The notes: generated by a model from the letters alone, not told the origin. 64,000 nucleotides of DNA from Nocardia cyriacigeorgica (GCF_010868145.1 NZ_JAAGUY010000002.1:328245-392244), one strand, 5' to 3'; positions 1-10,929 are shown, counted from the stretch's first letter. Program-made: numbers and translations.

Positions 1-3000
1 GAGCACCCGCCCGATCCGCTCGACGATCGGTCCGGCTTCCGAAGCGGTGGCCTCTCCATTACTCGCGGGCCACACCACAACGACCGCCGTCCGTGCCGCC
101 GCCGTCCTACCCGCGAGCACTGCATCCACGGTCGGTCCGGCCGCATCGACCTCGCGCGCTACCCGCTCGCTCGGCAAGAGTCGATCCAGCTCCCGCGTCA
201 GCTGAACAGCCGTCACCGATTCGCCGACCACCAGTGCCCGCCGGATCTCGGATCCGGTGCGGTGCACCGATTCCCTCGGACCGCTGTCGACGTGCCCGCT
301 TCCGGTTCGCCCGCTACCGGGCTCGACGCCGATCTCCGGTCCACTGCTCGCCGGTGCGATGTGCCGACCGACCGCCGACCGGCTGTGTGCCCGACCGCCA
401 GCGGTCCTCCCGGCGCCGGTCCGGTCGTCACCGCCGATCTGCGGCTCCCCGCTCGAGCTCACCGAGTCGACTGCCGGGACGATCGAGAAGGGTTCCCACA
501 CTTCGCGCCACCAGATCGTCGGCGCATTCGAACTGCCGCCCCCCGGCTCGGGAGGGTGATTTGCCGAGTAGGGAAGTGCTCGCCTCGACTGGCCGATCCG
601 TGCCCGCCGCACGGGATCACGATCGTCCCGGGCTGTCGGGTCGTACCCACGTCGATCTGCCGAGCGGTGGTCCGTCGGCTGCCCGCTTCGTCGCACCGGC
701 TCGCCCGCTGAGACGCTGTCGCCGAGCACGGGCGGCGCCGGCTGCCAGGGATCGCGCCGACGGTTGCCGGAGTTCCAGACGTCGCCGATGTGTGCTGAGT
801 GTGCGGGTGTCCGATCCGCCGACGGCCCACGCTCATTCGACGGCGTTTCGGAATTCCCCTGAGACTTCGAGACCGGGCGAGAGGGCCGGGTGAAGCGGAT
901 CTGGACACCGGTGAGGGCCAATGCGGGGGCGCCGTGCTGGTCGGTGGCGATGACGTCGCCGACGAGGCCGGTGCCGGTGCGGGTGCGCAGCAGGGCGTGC
1001 GCCTCGTGGATATGGCAGTTCGGTGCCGGGGACAACCAGGCGGAGCCGACGGTGATCGGCAGGGGAACGGCGTCGGCGGGCAGGGCGTTGTGGTCGAGCG
1101 CGGCCAGCAATTGCAGGCAACCGTCGATGGTTGCGGTGAGTTCGATATCGGCGGCAGTGAAGGTGCCGATCGCGCGGTCGCGCCCGCCCGCGATGGCGCG
1201 CAGCGGCCGGAACGCAGGCCCGTATTCGAGCCCGCGCTCGCGCAACGCTGCGTAGAAGGCGGTGGGCGCGATGACACGCAAACTGCTGCGGCCAGCCCGA
1301 TTGGCGTCGACCACCCGCATCCATGCGATGATGTCACCGGGTGTGGGGTCATCGGTGAGCCGTGCTTTAGCCAGCGTTCCGGCACCCGGGGCCTCCGCCC
1401 GCACACTTGCCGATTCGCGCCGGTAGACCACCCCGGACGGCGCGTCTGCCGCGAGCGGTTCGTGCACGACGACCTCGGCGATCGTCGACCTGCCCGACTC
1501 CCGTGCCAGCTGGGTGAACCGCCGCAACCAGTACGCGGCGGGCACCAGTGTCACACCGTTCACGATATGGTCCGCGAGATCGTCTGTGCGCACCGGCGCG
1601 GCGCCGGCGATCAGCGGAAACCGACGTCGCCGCCACCGCCTGCGCGGTGCGCCTTCGAACCGGCCCTGGGTGGACCAATCCACCGATCGGCCTTCGAGAT
1701 ACAGCTGTGCGAGGCAACTCAGCAGGCCGGTCGCCTCGTCCTCGCGAGTGGTCGCGGGATGAGCGGACGCACCGACATCGGGTTGATCACGGACCGCCGG
1801 GGTCAGCAGGGGATGCGGGCCGATCTCCACGACTGTCGACATTCCCGCCTCCGCCGCGCTGTCCAGCGCCCGCGCGAGTTCGACGGTGCCACGCGCATTG
1901 GCGATCCAGTACTCGGCATCCATCGCGTCGGTGGTGATGACGCGGCCCGGATGGGCGGTGGAGTGCAGCGGTATCCGTGGTGTGCGGGCGACGAGATCTC
2001 TGATGGCAGCGCCGAATTCCGGCAGCACGGCCTCGACTTGCGGGCTGTGTGCTGCGAACTCGACCGCGACCCGCCGGGCAAAAATCCCGCGCCGCCTGGC
2101 GCGCCGCACCACGGTATCCACCGAGCGCGTATCCCCCGACACCACTACAGATCGCGGACCGTTGATCGCCGCGATGCCGACCGACGCGCGCATGGGCTCG
2201 ACCATCAGCGCCGCCTGGTCCGGTTCTGCCTCCAGCACCGCCATCGCACCACGACCATCCAGCCGAGCGAGCGCGCGGCTGCGCGCGACAATCACCCGCG
2301 CCGCATCGCCGAGCGTCAATGCCCCACCCACCGCCGCGGCCGCGACCTCGCCGAGGCTGTGCCCGGCCACCGCATCGGGACGCACGCCCAGCGAAGCCAG
2401 CAGCTCGGCCAGCGCGATCTGATAGACGAACAGCGCGGGTTGTACGAAATCGGTAGCGCCGCGATCGGTTCCGTCCGCGGTGAATCCTCGTCGCGGCGTC
2501 CACACGCGCGGTCCGCCCGCCGTCGCCACGGCATCGGCGGCATCGGTCAGTGCACTCGCGAATACCGGATAGCGCCCGGCCAGTACCCGGCCCATCCGCG
2601 CGTGCTGGCCACCCTGACCGGAGAACAGGAACAGCAGTCCACCCGGTCGCCGCCGCGTCGCGGGTCCGAGCACCCGAGGATCGTCGGCACCCGCCGCCAC
2701 CGCCCGCAGTCGCACCACCGCGTCCTCGCGATCATCGGCGAGTACGGCCGCACGTGCCCCTTCGCCGATCAACCGCGAAGCACCGGCAGCCAAGTCGGAC
2801 AGAGAAGTTCCTTCCCGGCCGTCGTCGGCACCAGCTGCTTCGCTTGTGGCCCGCGCCTGCTCCAGTGACTTCGCCATGCGCAGCGCCGCGTCGCGCAGTT
2901 CCGCTATATCGCGTCCGGACAACGGAAGCAGGAACGGCGACGCCGCCTCGCGAATGGGTTCCCGCGGCGCAGCACCACGTAGAGCCAGGTGTGCATTCGT

Positions 3001-4212
3001 CCCGCCGAAACCGAACGAACTGACCCCGGCATACCGCTCGGCGGCAGGCACCCCACTCCAGTCGATCGGCTCCTGCGCTACGCGGAGACCACGCTCGTCC
3101 AGGCGCAGCATCGGATTGGGTGTCGCGAAATTGGCGGTGGGCGGGATGGTTCCGTGATGGACGGCCAGTGCGGCCTTGATCAGCCCGGATACGCCAGCGG
3201 CCGCCTCCAGATGGCCCACACCGGACTTCATCGAACCGATCCAGGTGGTGCCCTCCGGCTCCCCGCGCACTTCGGCCAAGGCGCCTACTTCGATGGCATC
3301 ACCCAAAGCGGTTCCAGTGCCATGACATTCGAGGTATCCCATGATGGCGGGCCTGGCTCCGGCCCGCTCCCACGCTGCCCGGATGATGTCGCGCTGGGCC
3401 CGCCCGTTCGGCGCGTACAACCCGTTCGACCGTCCGTCCGAGCCGACGGCGGAACCGGTGATTTCGGCATAGACGCGATTACCCTCGCGCACGGCGTCGA
3501 CACTGCGTTGCAGCACGACGACAGCGCATCCCTCACCACGAACATACCCGTCGGCGGCGGTGTCGAACGGTGCGCAGCGGCCCTCGGGGGAGAGGAAACC
3601 GGCCTCGGCCAGATAGTCAGTGGTGTGTGGGAGCAACGTCAGATTCACCCCGCCGACCACAGCGAACGGCACCGCCGGATCGGCGAGCAACCGCACGGCG
3701 AGATCGACCGCGACCAGCGACGACGAACAGGCGCTGTCGACCACCATGCTCGGTCCGCGCAGGTCGAGGACATAGGAGAGTCGATTGGCGATGATGCTCG
3801 ACGCCGAGCCGGTCACCGCGAACGGCGGGTCGAATCCGCCCCGTCCGAGTACCACACCGCCGTGCTCGAATCCACACGCACCGAAGATCACCGCACCGGC
3901 GGAACCTTGTGCACGATAACCGATCCCCGCGTCGTCGAGTGCCTCGACCGCCACTTCCAGCGCGATCCGCTGCTGCGGATCCATCAGCGCGGCCTCCCGG
4001 CCCGAGATGCCGAACCATTCGTTATCGAACCGGTCGATATCGGTCAGGTATCCGCCACCGCGATGTCCCGCGCGGCCATCGGGCGGCATACCTGTGGCGT
4101 CCCGACCGTCGAGCATCAGCTGCCAGAACTCGTCCGCCCCGGCGGCGCCGGGCAGGCGGCAGCCGATGCCGATAACCGATATCGGCGGCGGTGTGGAATG
4201 GGGTGTGGTCAT
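1..4212 (-). CDS. Type I modular polyketide synthase, KS-AT-DH-(KR), 3' end outside window
   Basis: Extends a polyketide or branched acyl chain. The frame is open from the ATG at 4212 to the window edge, so the protein is at least 1404 aa and lacks its C-terminus here. Domains in order: ketosynthase with active Cys162 in DSACSSSL plus HGTGT and GHLEAAAG histidine motifs; acyltransferase with Ser619 in GHSLGE; dehydratase with the HxxxGxxxxP motif (His882) and Asp1030 in DGCLQ. A low-complexity Arg/Ser/Gly/Pro linker follows, and then a stretch (WWREVWEPF) that resembles the start of a ketoreductase structural subdomain. AT specificity is ambiguous: FAAHS is nearer the methylmalonyl type, but the residues before QPALF look malonyl-type. 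The start overlaps the upstream ACP stop by 4 bp, so the two are translationally coupled. The product is not identifiable. Long plus-strand frames over this gene are shadows. Confidence 0.93.
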   Translation of the reverse strand, partial: MTTPHSTPPPISVIGIGCRLPGAAGADEFWQLMLDGRDATGMPPDGRAGHRGGGYLTDIDRFDNEWFGISGREAALMDPQQRIALEVAVEALDDAGIGYRAQGSAGAVIFGACGFEHGGVVLGRGGFDPPFAVTGSASSIIANRLSYVLDLRGPSMVVDSACSSSLVAVDLAVRLLADPAVPFAVVGGVNLTLLPHTTDYLAEAGFLSPEGRCAPFDTAADGYVRGEGCAVVVLQRSVDAVREGNRVYAEITGSAVGSDGRSNGLYAPNGRAQRDIIRAAWERAGARPAIMGYLECHGTGTALGDAIEVGALAEVRGEPEGTTWIGSMKSGVGHLEAAAGVSGLIKAALAVHHGTIPPTANFATPNPMLRLDERGLRVAQEPIDWSGVPAAERYAGVSSFGFGGTNAHLALRGAAPREPIREAASPFLLPLSGRDIAELRDAALRMAKSLEQARATSEAAGADDGREGTSLSDLAAGASRLIGEGARAAVLADDREDAVVRLRAVAAGADDPRVLGPATRRRPGGLLFLFSGQGGQHARMGRVLAGRYPVFASALTDAADAVATAGGPRVWTPRRGFTADGTDRGATDFVQPALFVYQIALAELLASLGVRPDAVAGHSLGEVAAAAVGGALTLGDAARVIVARSRALARLDGRGAMAVLEAEPDQAALMVEPMRASVGIAAINGPRSVVVSGDTRSVDTVVRRARRRGIFARRVAVEFAAHSPQVEAVLPEFGAAIRDLVARTPRIPLHSTAHPGRVITTDAMDAEYWIANARGTVELARALDSAAEAGMSTVVEIGPHPLLTPAVRDQPDVGASAHPATTREDEATGLLSCLAQLYLEGRSVDWSTQGRFEGAPRRRWRRRRFPLIAGAAPVRTDDLADHIVNGVTLVPAAYWLRRFTQLARESGRSTIAEVVVHEPLAADAPSGVVYRRESASVRAEAPGAGTLAKARLTDDPTPGDIIAWMRVVDANRAGRSSLRVIAPTAFYAALRERGLEYGPAFRPLRAIAGGRDRAIGTFTAADIELTATIDGCLQLLAALDHNALPADAVPLPITVGSAWLSPAPNCHIHEAHALLRTRTGTGLVGDVIATDQHGAPALALTGVQIRFTRPSRPVSKSQGNSETPSNERGPSADRTPAHSAHIGDVWNSGNRRRDPWQPAPPVLGDSVSAGEPVRRSGQPTDHRSADRRGYDPTARDDRDPVRRARIGQSRRALPYSANHPPEPGGGSSNAPTIWWREVWEPFSIVPAVDSVSSSGEPQIGGDDRTGAGRTAGGRAHSRSAVGRHIAPASSGPEIGVEPGSGRTGSGHVDSGPRESVHRTGSEIRRALVVGESVTAVQLTRELDRLLPSERVAREVDAAGPTVDAVLAGRTAAARTAVVVVWPASNGEATASEAGPIVERIGRVL

Positions 4213-4469
4213 CGCATGAGGGAGTCGACCAGTTGTTCGATATCGGGATGGTCGTACAGGGCGGTGAGCGGCACCTCGACGCCGAAGGCGTCCTCCAGAT
4301 GCGCTGTCAACCGGGCCAGCTGCGCCGAGCTCAGGCCGAGGTCGGTGAACGGGGCGGTGGTGCTGATCCGCGACGGGTCCACCGCGAGGATGTCGGCGAT
4401 GGTCGCGACCGCCGCGCCGGTCAGTACAGTGCGTCGAAGAGGTTGGCCACCTGACTGATTCGCCCGCAT
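4209..4469 (-). CDS. Discrete acyl carrier protein
   Basis: An 86-aa phosphopantetheine-binding carrier protein. The motif LGLSS (residues 44-48) aligns with the usual LGxDS, so Ser48 is the likely attachment site; the preceding Asp is replaced by Ser. The rest (FGVEVPLTALYDHPDIEQLVDSL) is the usual helix 3-4 region of PKS carrier domains. A strong Shine-Dalgarno (GGGAGGGAGG) lies 4 bases before the ATG. The gene overlaps the large PKS by ATGA, so it is probably a partner ACP of that synthase, working in trans or as a loading carrier. The function as a carrier is secure; the partner is inferred from context. Confidence 0.9.
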   Translation of the reverse strand: MRANQSGGQPLRRTVLTGAAVATIADILAVDPSRISTTAPFTDLGLSSAQLARLTAHLEDAFGVEVPLTALYDHPDIEQLVDSLMR

Positions 4470-4618
4470 CCGACCTCCCTCCCCGAGTCACGTATCGGCG
4501 GCCGCGCACCGCGGCTGGTACCCACGCGATTATGCCGGAGAATCCGGTGTCGGCAAGGTGCGATTGTCCCTGCCTGCGCGCCCTTTCGCCGACACGCCGG
4601 AGCGTCTACCGTGACACC

Positions 4619-5578
4619 GTGGCCGATATCCGCGAAGGGCGAATTCCGACCGTGCCGACCGTGCTGCGCTGCTGCGCGGCGCTGGCCGCGACGCCGCCTC
4701 GGCTGCTGCGTCCGCGCCGCCCCGATACGGCACTGCTGGCGAGTATCGAGCAGGCCCCGCTACCGCAGGCCCGCGCCACCGTCCGGCTGCGGGTGATTCC
4801 GCAGGCGACCTTGGCCGCGCCCGCGACCATCGTCGCCGAAGGGGTGCGCAGCCTGCGTGAGCTGCCGATGGCGATGGGGTCGTATCTCGTCGAACATCCC
4901 AGCGCCCGCTTTCTGGTCGATCCCGCGCTGTGCGCCGACCCGCACAGCCGTGTCCTACCCGGCCTGCCGTTCCCCATCCCGATGCTGGTGGCGCCCGATA
5001 AGCCGGTGCTCGGCCTGTCCGATGCCTTGGCCGCCCGCGATATCGCGGCTTCCGATATCGATTTCGTGTTGCCGACCCATCTGCACTGGGATCATGTCTC
5101 CGGGCTGCTCGAATTGCCGAGCTCCATCGAGATCAAGTTGCCCGCAGCGGAATTGGCGTGGGCGACCACCGGGCCGCAGGCCCCCATGTCGGTGGTGCGG
5201 GCGACGCTGGACAACCGGCCGTGCGCACCGTTCGAACTCGACGGCCCGCCGGTCCTGACCTTCCACCGCAGCAAAGACCTCTTCGGCGACGGGTCGGTGG
5301 TACTGGTCGATCTGGCGGGCCACACCCCCGGCAGTATCGGGGTGCTGCTCGCCGTGGACGACGGCTCCCGCGTCCTGCTGGCCGGTGACGCCGTCTGGAA
5401 CAAACTCCAGATCGAATTGATCCGCGAAAAGGCGCCCATGCCCGGCCTGCTCTTCGACGCCGACCGTGACGCTACCTTCGCGACCATCCATCGCCTGCAC
5501 GCACTTCCCGACGGCATCGAAGTCGTCGCCGCCCACGACCACGACGCGGTGACGGCGCTGGCCGCCCGCCACCACTGA
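4619..5578 (+). CDS. Metallo-beta-lactamase-fold hydrolase
   Basis: A 319-aa metal-dependent hydrolase of the MBL superfamily. The zinc-binding signature HLHWDH is at residues 154-159, followed by GHTPGS, LLAGDAVW and a C-terminal AAHDHD, which supply the other metal ligands. The substrate is unknown; relatives include lactonases and thioester hydrolases. I prefer the GTG at 4619 (VADIREGRIP). An in-frame ATG at 4532 would add about 29 residues without a family feature or ribosome binding site. It is divergent from the ACP/PKS pair and could serve that pathway, but this is only proximity. Its 3' end is 3 bp from that of the flavin monooxygenase gene, which converges on it. Confidence 0.85.
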   Translation: MADIREGRIPTVPTVLRCCAALAATPPRLLRPRRPDTALLASIEQAPLPQARATVRLRVIPQATLAAPATIVAEGVRSLRELPMAMGSYLVEHPSARFLVDPALCADPHSRVLPGLPFPIPMLVAPDKPVLGLSDALAARDIAASDIDFVLPTHLHWDHVSGLLELPSSIEIKLPAAELAWATTGPQAPMSVVRATLDNRPCAPFELDGPPVLTFHRSKDLFGDGSVVLVDLAGHTPGSIGVLLAVDDGSRVLLAGDAVWNKLQIELIREKAPMPGLLFDADRDATFATIHRLHALPDGIEVVAAHDHDAVTALAARHH

Positions 5579-5581
5579 CGT

Positions 5582-7147
5582 TCACCGCCGCGGGATCTGT
5601 GCGGCACCGAACCAACGCCGAAGCGCCGCGTCCAGGGCGTCCCGGCGCCCGGTTTCCGGTCCTGACGCCGAACCAGCCCACGCGACATAGGAATCCGGCC
5701 GGATCAGCAGCACCTCGGGCACCTCGCCAACCGCATCGATCCAGCCGGTGACGACGTCCACGCGATCGCCCCACCCGGCCACGACGTCTCGTGCCATCGA
5801 GCCGCCGCCAAGATCCAGCAGCAGCGGACGGCCGTTCCTGACGAGCTCCGACAGCCGTACTGTGTTCTCGCCCAGGTGTATCGGCAGATCAGGCGCGAAA
5901 TAGCCGACCAGCGGATGCGGCTTGGCGACACCCATGTCGTAGCGCGTATCCGTGCCTGCGATCAGATCGGCCAGTCTGCGCACCGTCGATTCATCGGTCA
6001 GCAGTTCGCCGAAGACCTCTCGCAGCGCGGTGACATCGCTCCCCGGAGCCACCAGAGCAGACTGCGCCTGCGCCGAGACGACGGTGCGGTGGGCCACCTG
6101 CCCGCGCTCGAGTTCGTAACTGTCGAGCAGGCCGTCGGGTGCGGTGCCGTGCAGGGCTGCTGCCAGCTTCCAGCCCAAGTTGATCGAATCCTGTAGTCCG
6201 ACATTGAGTCCCGGCCCGCCCATGACCGAGAAGACGTGCGCGGCGTCGCCGACGAGGAAAACGCGCCGGTCGCGGAACCGCTCGGCCATCCTGGTGTTTC
6301 CGGCGACGAGCCGCCGCAACAGATGCGGCCCGTCGCCGGTTGGCGGGGTCAGTGGGATCTCGGCGCCGAGTACACGTGTGACGCTGGCTTGCATCTCGTC
6401 GAGCGTCAGCGGCTCGTCGGACTCGGGCTGGTCCCATTCGCTGGTACTGATGAGCGGCGGATGTCCGGGGAACGGGGCGTAGGAGAACCCGCCGGTGTCG
6501 GTGCGGTGCGGCAGAAATGGCCGGATCACACCGATGCCGGGAACACGTAGCCCGCCGGTGGCCGGGTCGACCCATTCCGGCGGCACCGTGGCGTGCACGG
6601 TGCGTGCGGTGGTCCGGTCGTAGCTGACACCGGGGAAGTCGATGCCGGACAGCTTGCGGATCACGCTGTGCGCACCGTCCGCGCCGACCAGATATCGGGC
6701 CCGGATCTGCTCGCGCTTGTCACCTTCGGACACCTCGACGGTGACGTGGTTCCCATCCTGGGTGAGACCGACGATCTCGCGATCACGCCGGATCTCCACA
6801 CCGAGTTCGCCGGCCCGTTCGGTCAGCACCTCAACCAACCGAGCCTGCGGTACCGGCAGGTTGTACACCGGGCTGTGCGCTAGCACACCCAGGTTCAACG
6901 GCATCGCAGCGAACATGAAGTACGACGAATTCGGTTGTGGGGCAGCACTATCCCCGCTGATCGCGGTATGCAGGCCGCGGCGGTCGAGCATCGGGACGAC
7001 CTGTCCGACCAGTCCGTTCGCCTTGGGTTCGGCGCTCGGTTCGCGGAGCCGTTCCAGCACGATCGGTCGAATACCGGCCAGGCTCAGCTCACAAGCCAGC
7101 ATGAGCCCGGTCGGGCCTGCGCCTGCGATAACGACATCGGTGATCAC
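5582..7147 (-). CDS. FAD-dependent aromatic-ring monooxygenase (PHBH/rifampicin monooxygenase-like)
   Basis: A 521-aa class A flavoprotein monooxygenase that would hydroxylate an aromatic or polyketide substrate using NAD(P)H and O2. The N-terminal dinucleotide fold has GAGPTG (residues 8-13). The GADGAHS (DG) motif and LVGDAAHVFSVMGGPGLN (GD motif binding the FAD ribityl chain) follow in normal order. The C-terminal thioredoxin-like tail is present. Length is typical of the family. It lies 9 bp after the TetR gene, so the two form a transcription unit likely repressed by that TetR through the palindrome upstream. Proximity to the PKS allows a role in tailoring or in drug modification; neither can be decided here. 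Confidence 0.92.
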   Translation of the reverse strand: MITDVVIAGAGPTGLMLACELSLAGIRPIVLERLREPSAEPKANGLVGQVVPMLDRRGLHTAISGDSAAPQPNSSYFMFAAMPLNLGVLAHSPVYNLPVPQARLVEVLTERAGELGVEIRRDREIVGLTQDGNHVTVEVSEGDKREQIRARYLVGADGAHSVIRKLSGIDFPGVSYDRTTARTVHATVPPEWVDPATGGLRVPGIGVIRPFLPHRTDTGGFSYAPFPGHPPLISTSEWDQPESDEPLTLDEMQASVTRVLGAEIPLTPPTGDGPHLLRRLVAGNTRMAERFRDRRVFLVGDAAHVFSVMGGPGLNVGLQDSINLGWKLAAALHGTAPDGLLDSYELERGQVAHRTVVSAQAQSALVAPGSDVTALREVFGELLTDESTVRRLADLIAGTDTRYDMGVAKPHPLVGYFAPDLPIHLGENTVRLSELVRNGRPLLLDLGGGSMARDVVAGWGDRVDVVTGWIDAVGEVPEVLLIRPDSYVAWAGSASGPETGRRDALDAALRRWFGAAQIPRR

Positions 7148-7156
7148 TGGTTCTCC

Positions 7157-7780
7157 TCAGGGCGCGGGGAATCCGGCAGCCAGCCGGTCGAAGGCTTCGC
7201 GCATCAGCGGCCCGACCGGCCGCGGCGGTTCGGACCGCTGACTGTGGTCGACGGCGACGGTGCACGCCGCACCCACCATCGCGGCCACCAGATCGGGATA
7301 GAGATCGCGATCCGGGTCGGTGCCGGTGCGCTCGGCGATGACGACGGCGAGTTCGCGTTGGGCGATCGTGCCTGCCTCGAGGACCGCGCGCTGCACGGCA
7401 GGTTCGGCCAGCATCGTGCGTACGCCGGCGACCCAGCGGGCATCGGCACTCGACGCGTCGAACATGTCGTGGCCCAACGCGAATCGGTTCTGCACCGACG
7501 CGGAGATGGCCTCCCATAGCGGTTCGCTGACGGGCCGCTCGCGCAGTTCCTCCGCGATCTGACGCATCCGCTCGAGATGGCGTGCGGCGATGGCCTCGGC
7601 CTTGTTGGCGAAGTAGTTGCGGAAGGTGCGCACCGAGACGCCGGCCGCGTCGGCGATGTCGTCCACCGTCACCTCGGCCCAGCCGCGTTCGACGCAGAGG
7701 GCGATGGTGGCGTGACTCAACGCGAGGCGCGTTTCTCGCTTCTTGCGCTCGCGCAGGCCCATTTCCGTCGGCTTCGGCAT
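7157..7780 (-). CDS. TetR-family transcriptional repressor
   Basis: A 207-aa regulator. The N-terminal helix-turn-helix is typical (RETRLALSHATIAL, then VDDIADAAGVSVRTFRNYF), with a divergent C-terminal ligand domain. I choose the ATG at 7780 (MPKPTEMGLRERKK). The upstream in-frame ATG at 7816 falls inside the palindromic operator and adds no family sequence. It precedes the flavin monooxygenase by 9 bp and very probably represses both genes, being released by the monooxygenase substrate or product. Confidence 0.9.
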   Translation of the reverse strand: MPKPTEMGLRERKKRETRLALSHATIALCVERGWAEVTVDDIADAAGVSVRTFRNYFANKAEAIAARHLERMRQIAEELRERPVSEPLWEAISASVQNRFALGHDMFDASSADARWVAGVRTMLAEPAVQRAVLEAGTIAQRELAVVIAERTGTDPDRDLYPDLVAAMVGAACTVAVDHSQRSEPPRPVGPLMREAFDRLAAGFPAP

Positions 7781-7797
7781 ACCGCCGAGTGTAGGAG

Positions 7798-7820
7798 AAT
7801 ATTGCCTAATAGGCAATATT
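7798..7820. promoter_or_regulatory. Palindromic operator of the TetR/monooxygenase unit
   Basis: Perfect inverted repeat: the 11-bp arms AATATTGCCTA and TAGGCAATATT surround one central base. It ends 17 bp upstream of the chosen TetR start, the expected place for an autoregulatory TetR site. A 10-bp match to one arm (AGGCAATATT) recurs at 9025-9034, upstream of the FadD5-like gene. Confidence 0.75.
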
Positions 7821-7839
7821 GCTGTTCAGGCAAAATAAC

Positions 7840-7874
7840 TGCCGGGGCCAAGAGGTGTCTCCGCGGCCCCGGCA
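7840..7874. terminator. Hairpin terminator after the nitronate monooxygenase
   Basis: Ten-bp perfect stem (TGCCGGGGCC / GGCCCCGGCA) with a 15-base loop, starting 10 bp past the stop of the minus-strand nitronate monooxygenase. No U-tract is seen, as is common in actinobacteria. Confidence 0.6.
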
Positions 7875-7883
7875 TGCGGTGGA

Positions 7884-9195
<1,312 letters not shown>

Positions 9196-10764
9196 ATGAC
9201 CACCGGTGTGCAAGCGTTGGACGAGCCGATCAGATCGCGGCGCAACCATTGGAACAATCAGATCGCGACCCACGCGGCCATGCGGCCCGACGAGGTCGCG
9301 GTGCGGTTCCGTGGTGCCGAAACCACCTGGCGGCAGCTGCACGAACGCTCGCTGAAATTCGCCGACGCGCTGGCCCGCCGCGGCGTCGGCTTCGGTGACC
9401 GGGTGCTGATCCTGGCACTGAACTATCCCGAATACCTCGAGTCCGTCTTCGGGATCAATGCGCTCGGCGCCATCGCGGTTCCGGTGAACTTCCGGCTCAC
9501 CCCGCCCGAGGTCGCCTACATCGCCGCCGACAGCGGCGCCAAGGTGATCGTCACCGATACCGTGCTGCAACCGCTGGCCGCAGCCGTGCGCGCGCAGACA
9601 TCGTCGCTGGAGAACTGTGTCGTCATCGGCGGGCAGTCCGGTGACGGTGTGCTCGGCTTCGACGAGCTGCTCGCCGAGGAAGGCCAGGCCCATGTGCCCC
9701 TCGATATCCCCGAGGACACGCCGAGCCTGATCATGTACACCTCGGGCACCACCGGTAGCCCCAAGGGCGCGATCCTGTCGCACGCCAATATGAACGCGCA
9801 GGCCCTCACCTGTATCCGGGCATTGGCCATCGATCAGGAGTCGATCGGCTTCTGCACCTCGCCGCTGTTCCACATCGCGGGTCTCGGCAGCCTCGCACCG
9901 TATTTCGTGGTCGGCGCCAAGACGGTGCTGCATCCGCTCGGCGCCTTCGACGCCACCGAATTCCTCGACGCGATCGAAGCCGAACAGGCCACCACTGCCT
10001 TCTGCGTGCCCGCGCAGTGGCAGCTCATCTGCGCTGATCCCACTGTCAAGGAACGCAAGCTCGCGCTGAAGGCGCTCAGCTGGGGCGCCGCGCCCGCCTC
10101 GGACACCGTGCTGCAGGTCATGGCGGACTGTTTCCCCGACGCGTTCAATGTCGCGGTGTTCGGTCAGACCGAGATGTCGCCCATCACCTGCGTGCTCGAT
10201 GGTAAGGACGCCATCCGCAAGCTCGGTTCGGTCGGCAAGCCGATCCCGACCATTCAGGCCCGCATCGTCGACGACGAGATGAACGATGTCGCCCCCGGAG
10301 AGGTCGGCGAAATCGTGTATCGCGGACCGACTCTCATGCAGGGGTACTGGAACAAACCCGAGGCCACCGCCGATGCCTTCGCCGGCGGCTGGTTCCACTC
10401 CGGTGACCTGGTTCGCCAGGATGAGGAGGGCTTCATCTATGTGGTGGACCGTAAGAAGGACATGATCATCTCCGGCGGCGAGAACATCTACTGTGCCGAG
10501 GTGGAGAACGTGCTCTTCGCCCATCCACGGATTCGCGAGGCCGCGGTGATCGGCCGCCCGCACGAGAAGTGGGGTGAAGTCCCGGTCGCGGTGGTCGCCC
10601 TCGCCGATCCGGAAACCGATCTGAGCCTTGCCGATCTGGAGTCGTTCCTCAACGACAATCTGGCGAGGTACAAGCATCCCAAGGAACTGGTCGTGGTCGC
10701 CGAACTGCCCCGCAACGCCAGCGGCAAGGTCGTGAAAGTCGAACTGCGCAACAATCATTCATAG
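9196..10764 (+). CDS. fadD5: Fatty-acid-CoA ligase, FadD5-like
   Basis: A 522-aa acyl-adenylate-forming enzyme that activates fatty acids or other carboxylates to CoA thioesters with ATP. Seen: the AMP-binding P-loop MYTSGTTGSPKGA, SWGAAPA, FGQTEMSP, the GWFHSGD motif, DRKKDMIISGGENIY hinge, and the catalytic Lys in ASGKVVK near the C-terminus. The sequence follows M. tuberculosis FadD5 closely from memory (RRxxWxNQ near the N-terminus, GFGDRV, VPLNFRLTP-like, NPAGKVLK-like end), which supports the symbol. The ATG at 9196 has AGAGGAG 8 bases upstream. Unlike in Mycobacterium, no mce genes follow. The 548-aa frame on the opposite strand is a shadow. Confidence 0.9.
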   Translation: MTTGVQALDEPIRSRRNHWNNQIATHAAMRPDEVAVRFRGAETTWRQLHERSLKFADALARRGVGFGDRVLILALNYPEYLESVFGINALGAIAVPVNFRLTPPEVAYIAADSGAKVIVTDTVLQPLAAAVRAQTSSLENCVVIGGQSGDGVLGFDELLAEEGQAHVPLDIPEDTPSLIMYTSGTTGSPKGAILSHANMNAQALTCIRALAIDQESIGFCTSPLFHIAGLGSLAPYFVVGAKTVLHPLGAFDATEFLDAIEAEQATTAFCVPAQWQLICADPTVKERKLALKALSWGAAPASDTVLQVMADCFPDAFNVAVFGQTEMSPITCVLDGKDAIRKLGSVGKPIPTIQARIVDDEMNDVAPGEVGEIVYRGPTLMQGYWNKPEATADAFAGGWFHSGDLVRQDEEGFIYVVDRKKDMIISGGENIYCAEVENVLFAHPRIREAAVIGRPHEKWGEVPVAVVALADPETDLSLADLESFLNDNLARYKHPKELVVVAELPRNASGKVVKVELRNNHS

Positions 10765-10929
10765 TTTCACGTGAATCATCGCCGCCGCCTGCGCCATTGA
10801 CGGCGGGTCCGGGCCGCCGTCGGCCATGCCGCCCCGGGGATGGTGCCGCCCACCTCTGAACCACAGCGAAACTCGTTGTCGCTCAGGGGTGGGCGCAACC
10901 TTGTGCCGAGTGCGAGCGGCGTTGTCGGC

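Noticed and set aside
799..2868. A 689-aa plus-strand frame across the PKS region, and other plus frames up to 4458
   Set aside because: Arg/His/Gly-rich mirror of the minus-strand PKS, whose frame carries KS, AT and DH motifs without a break.
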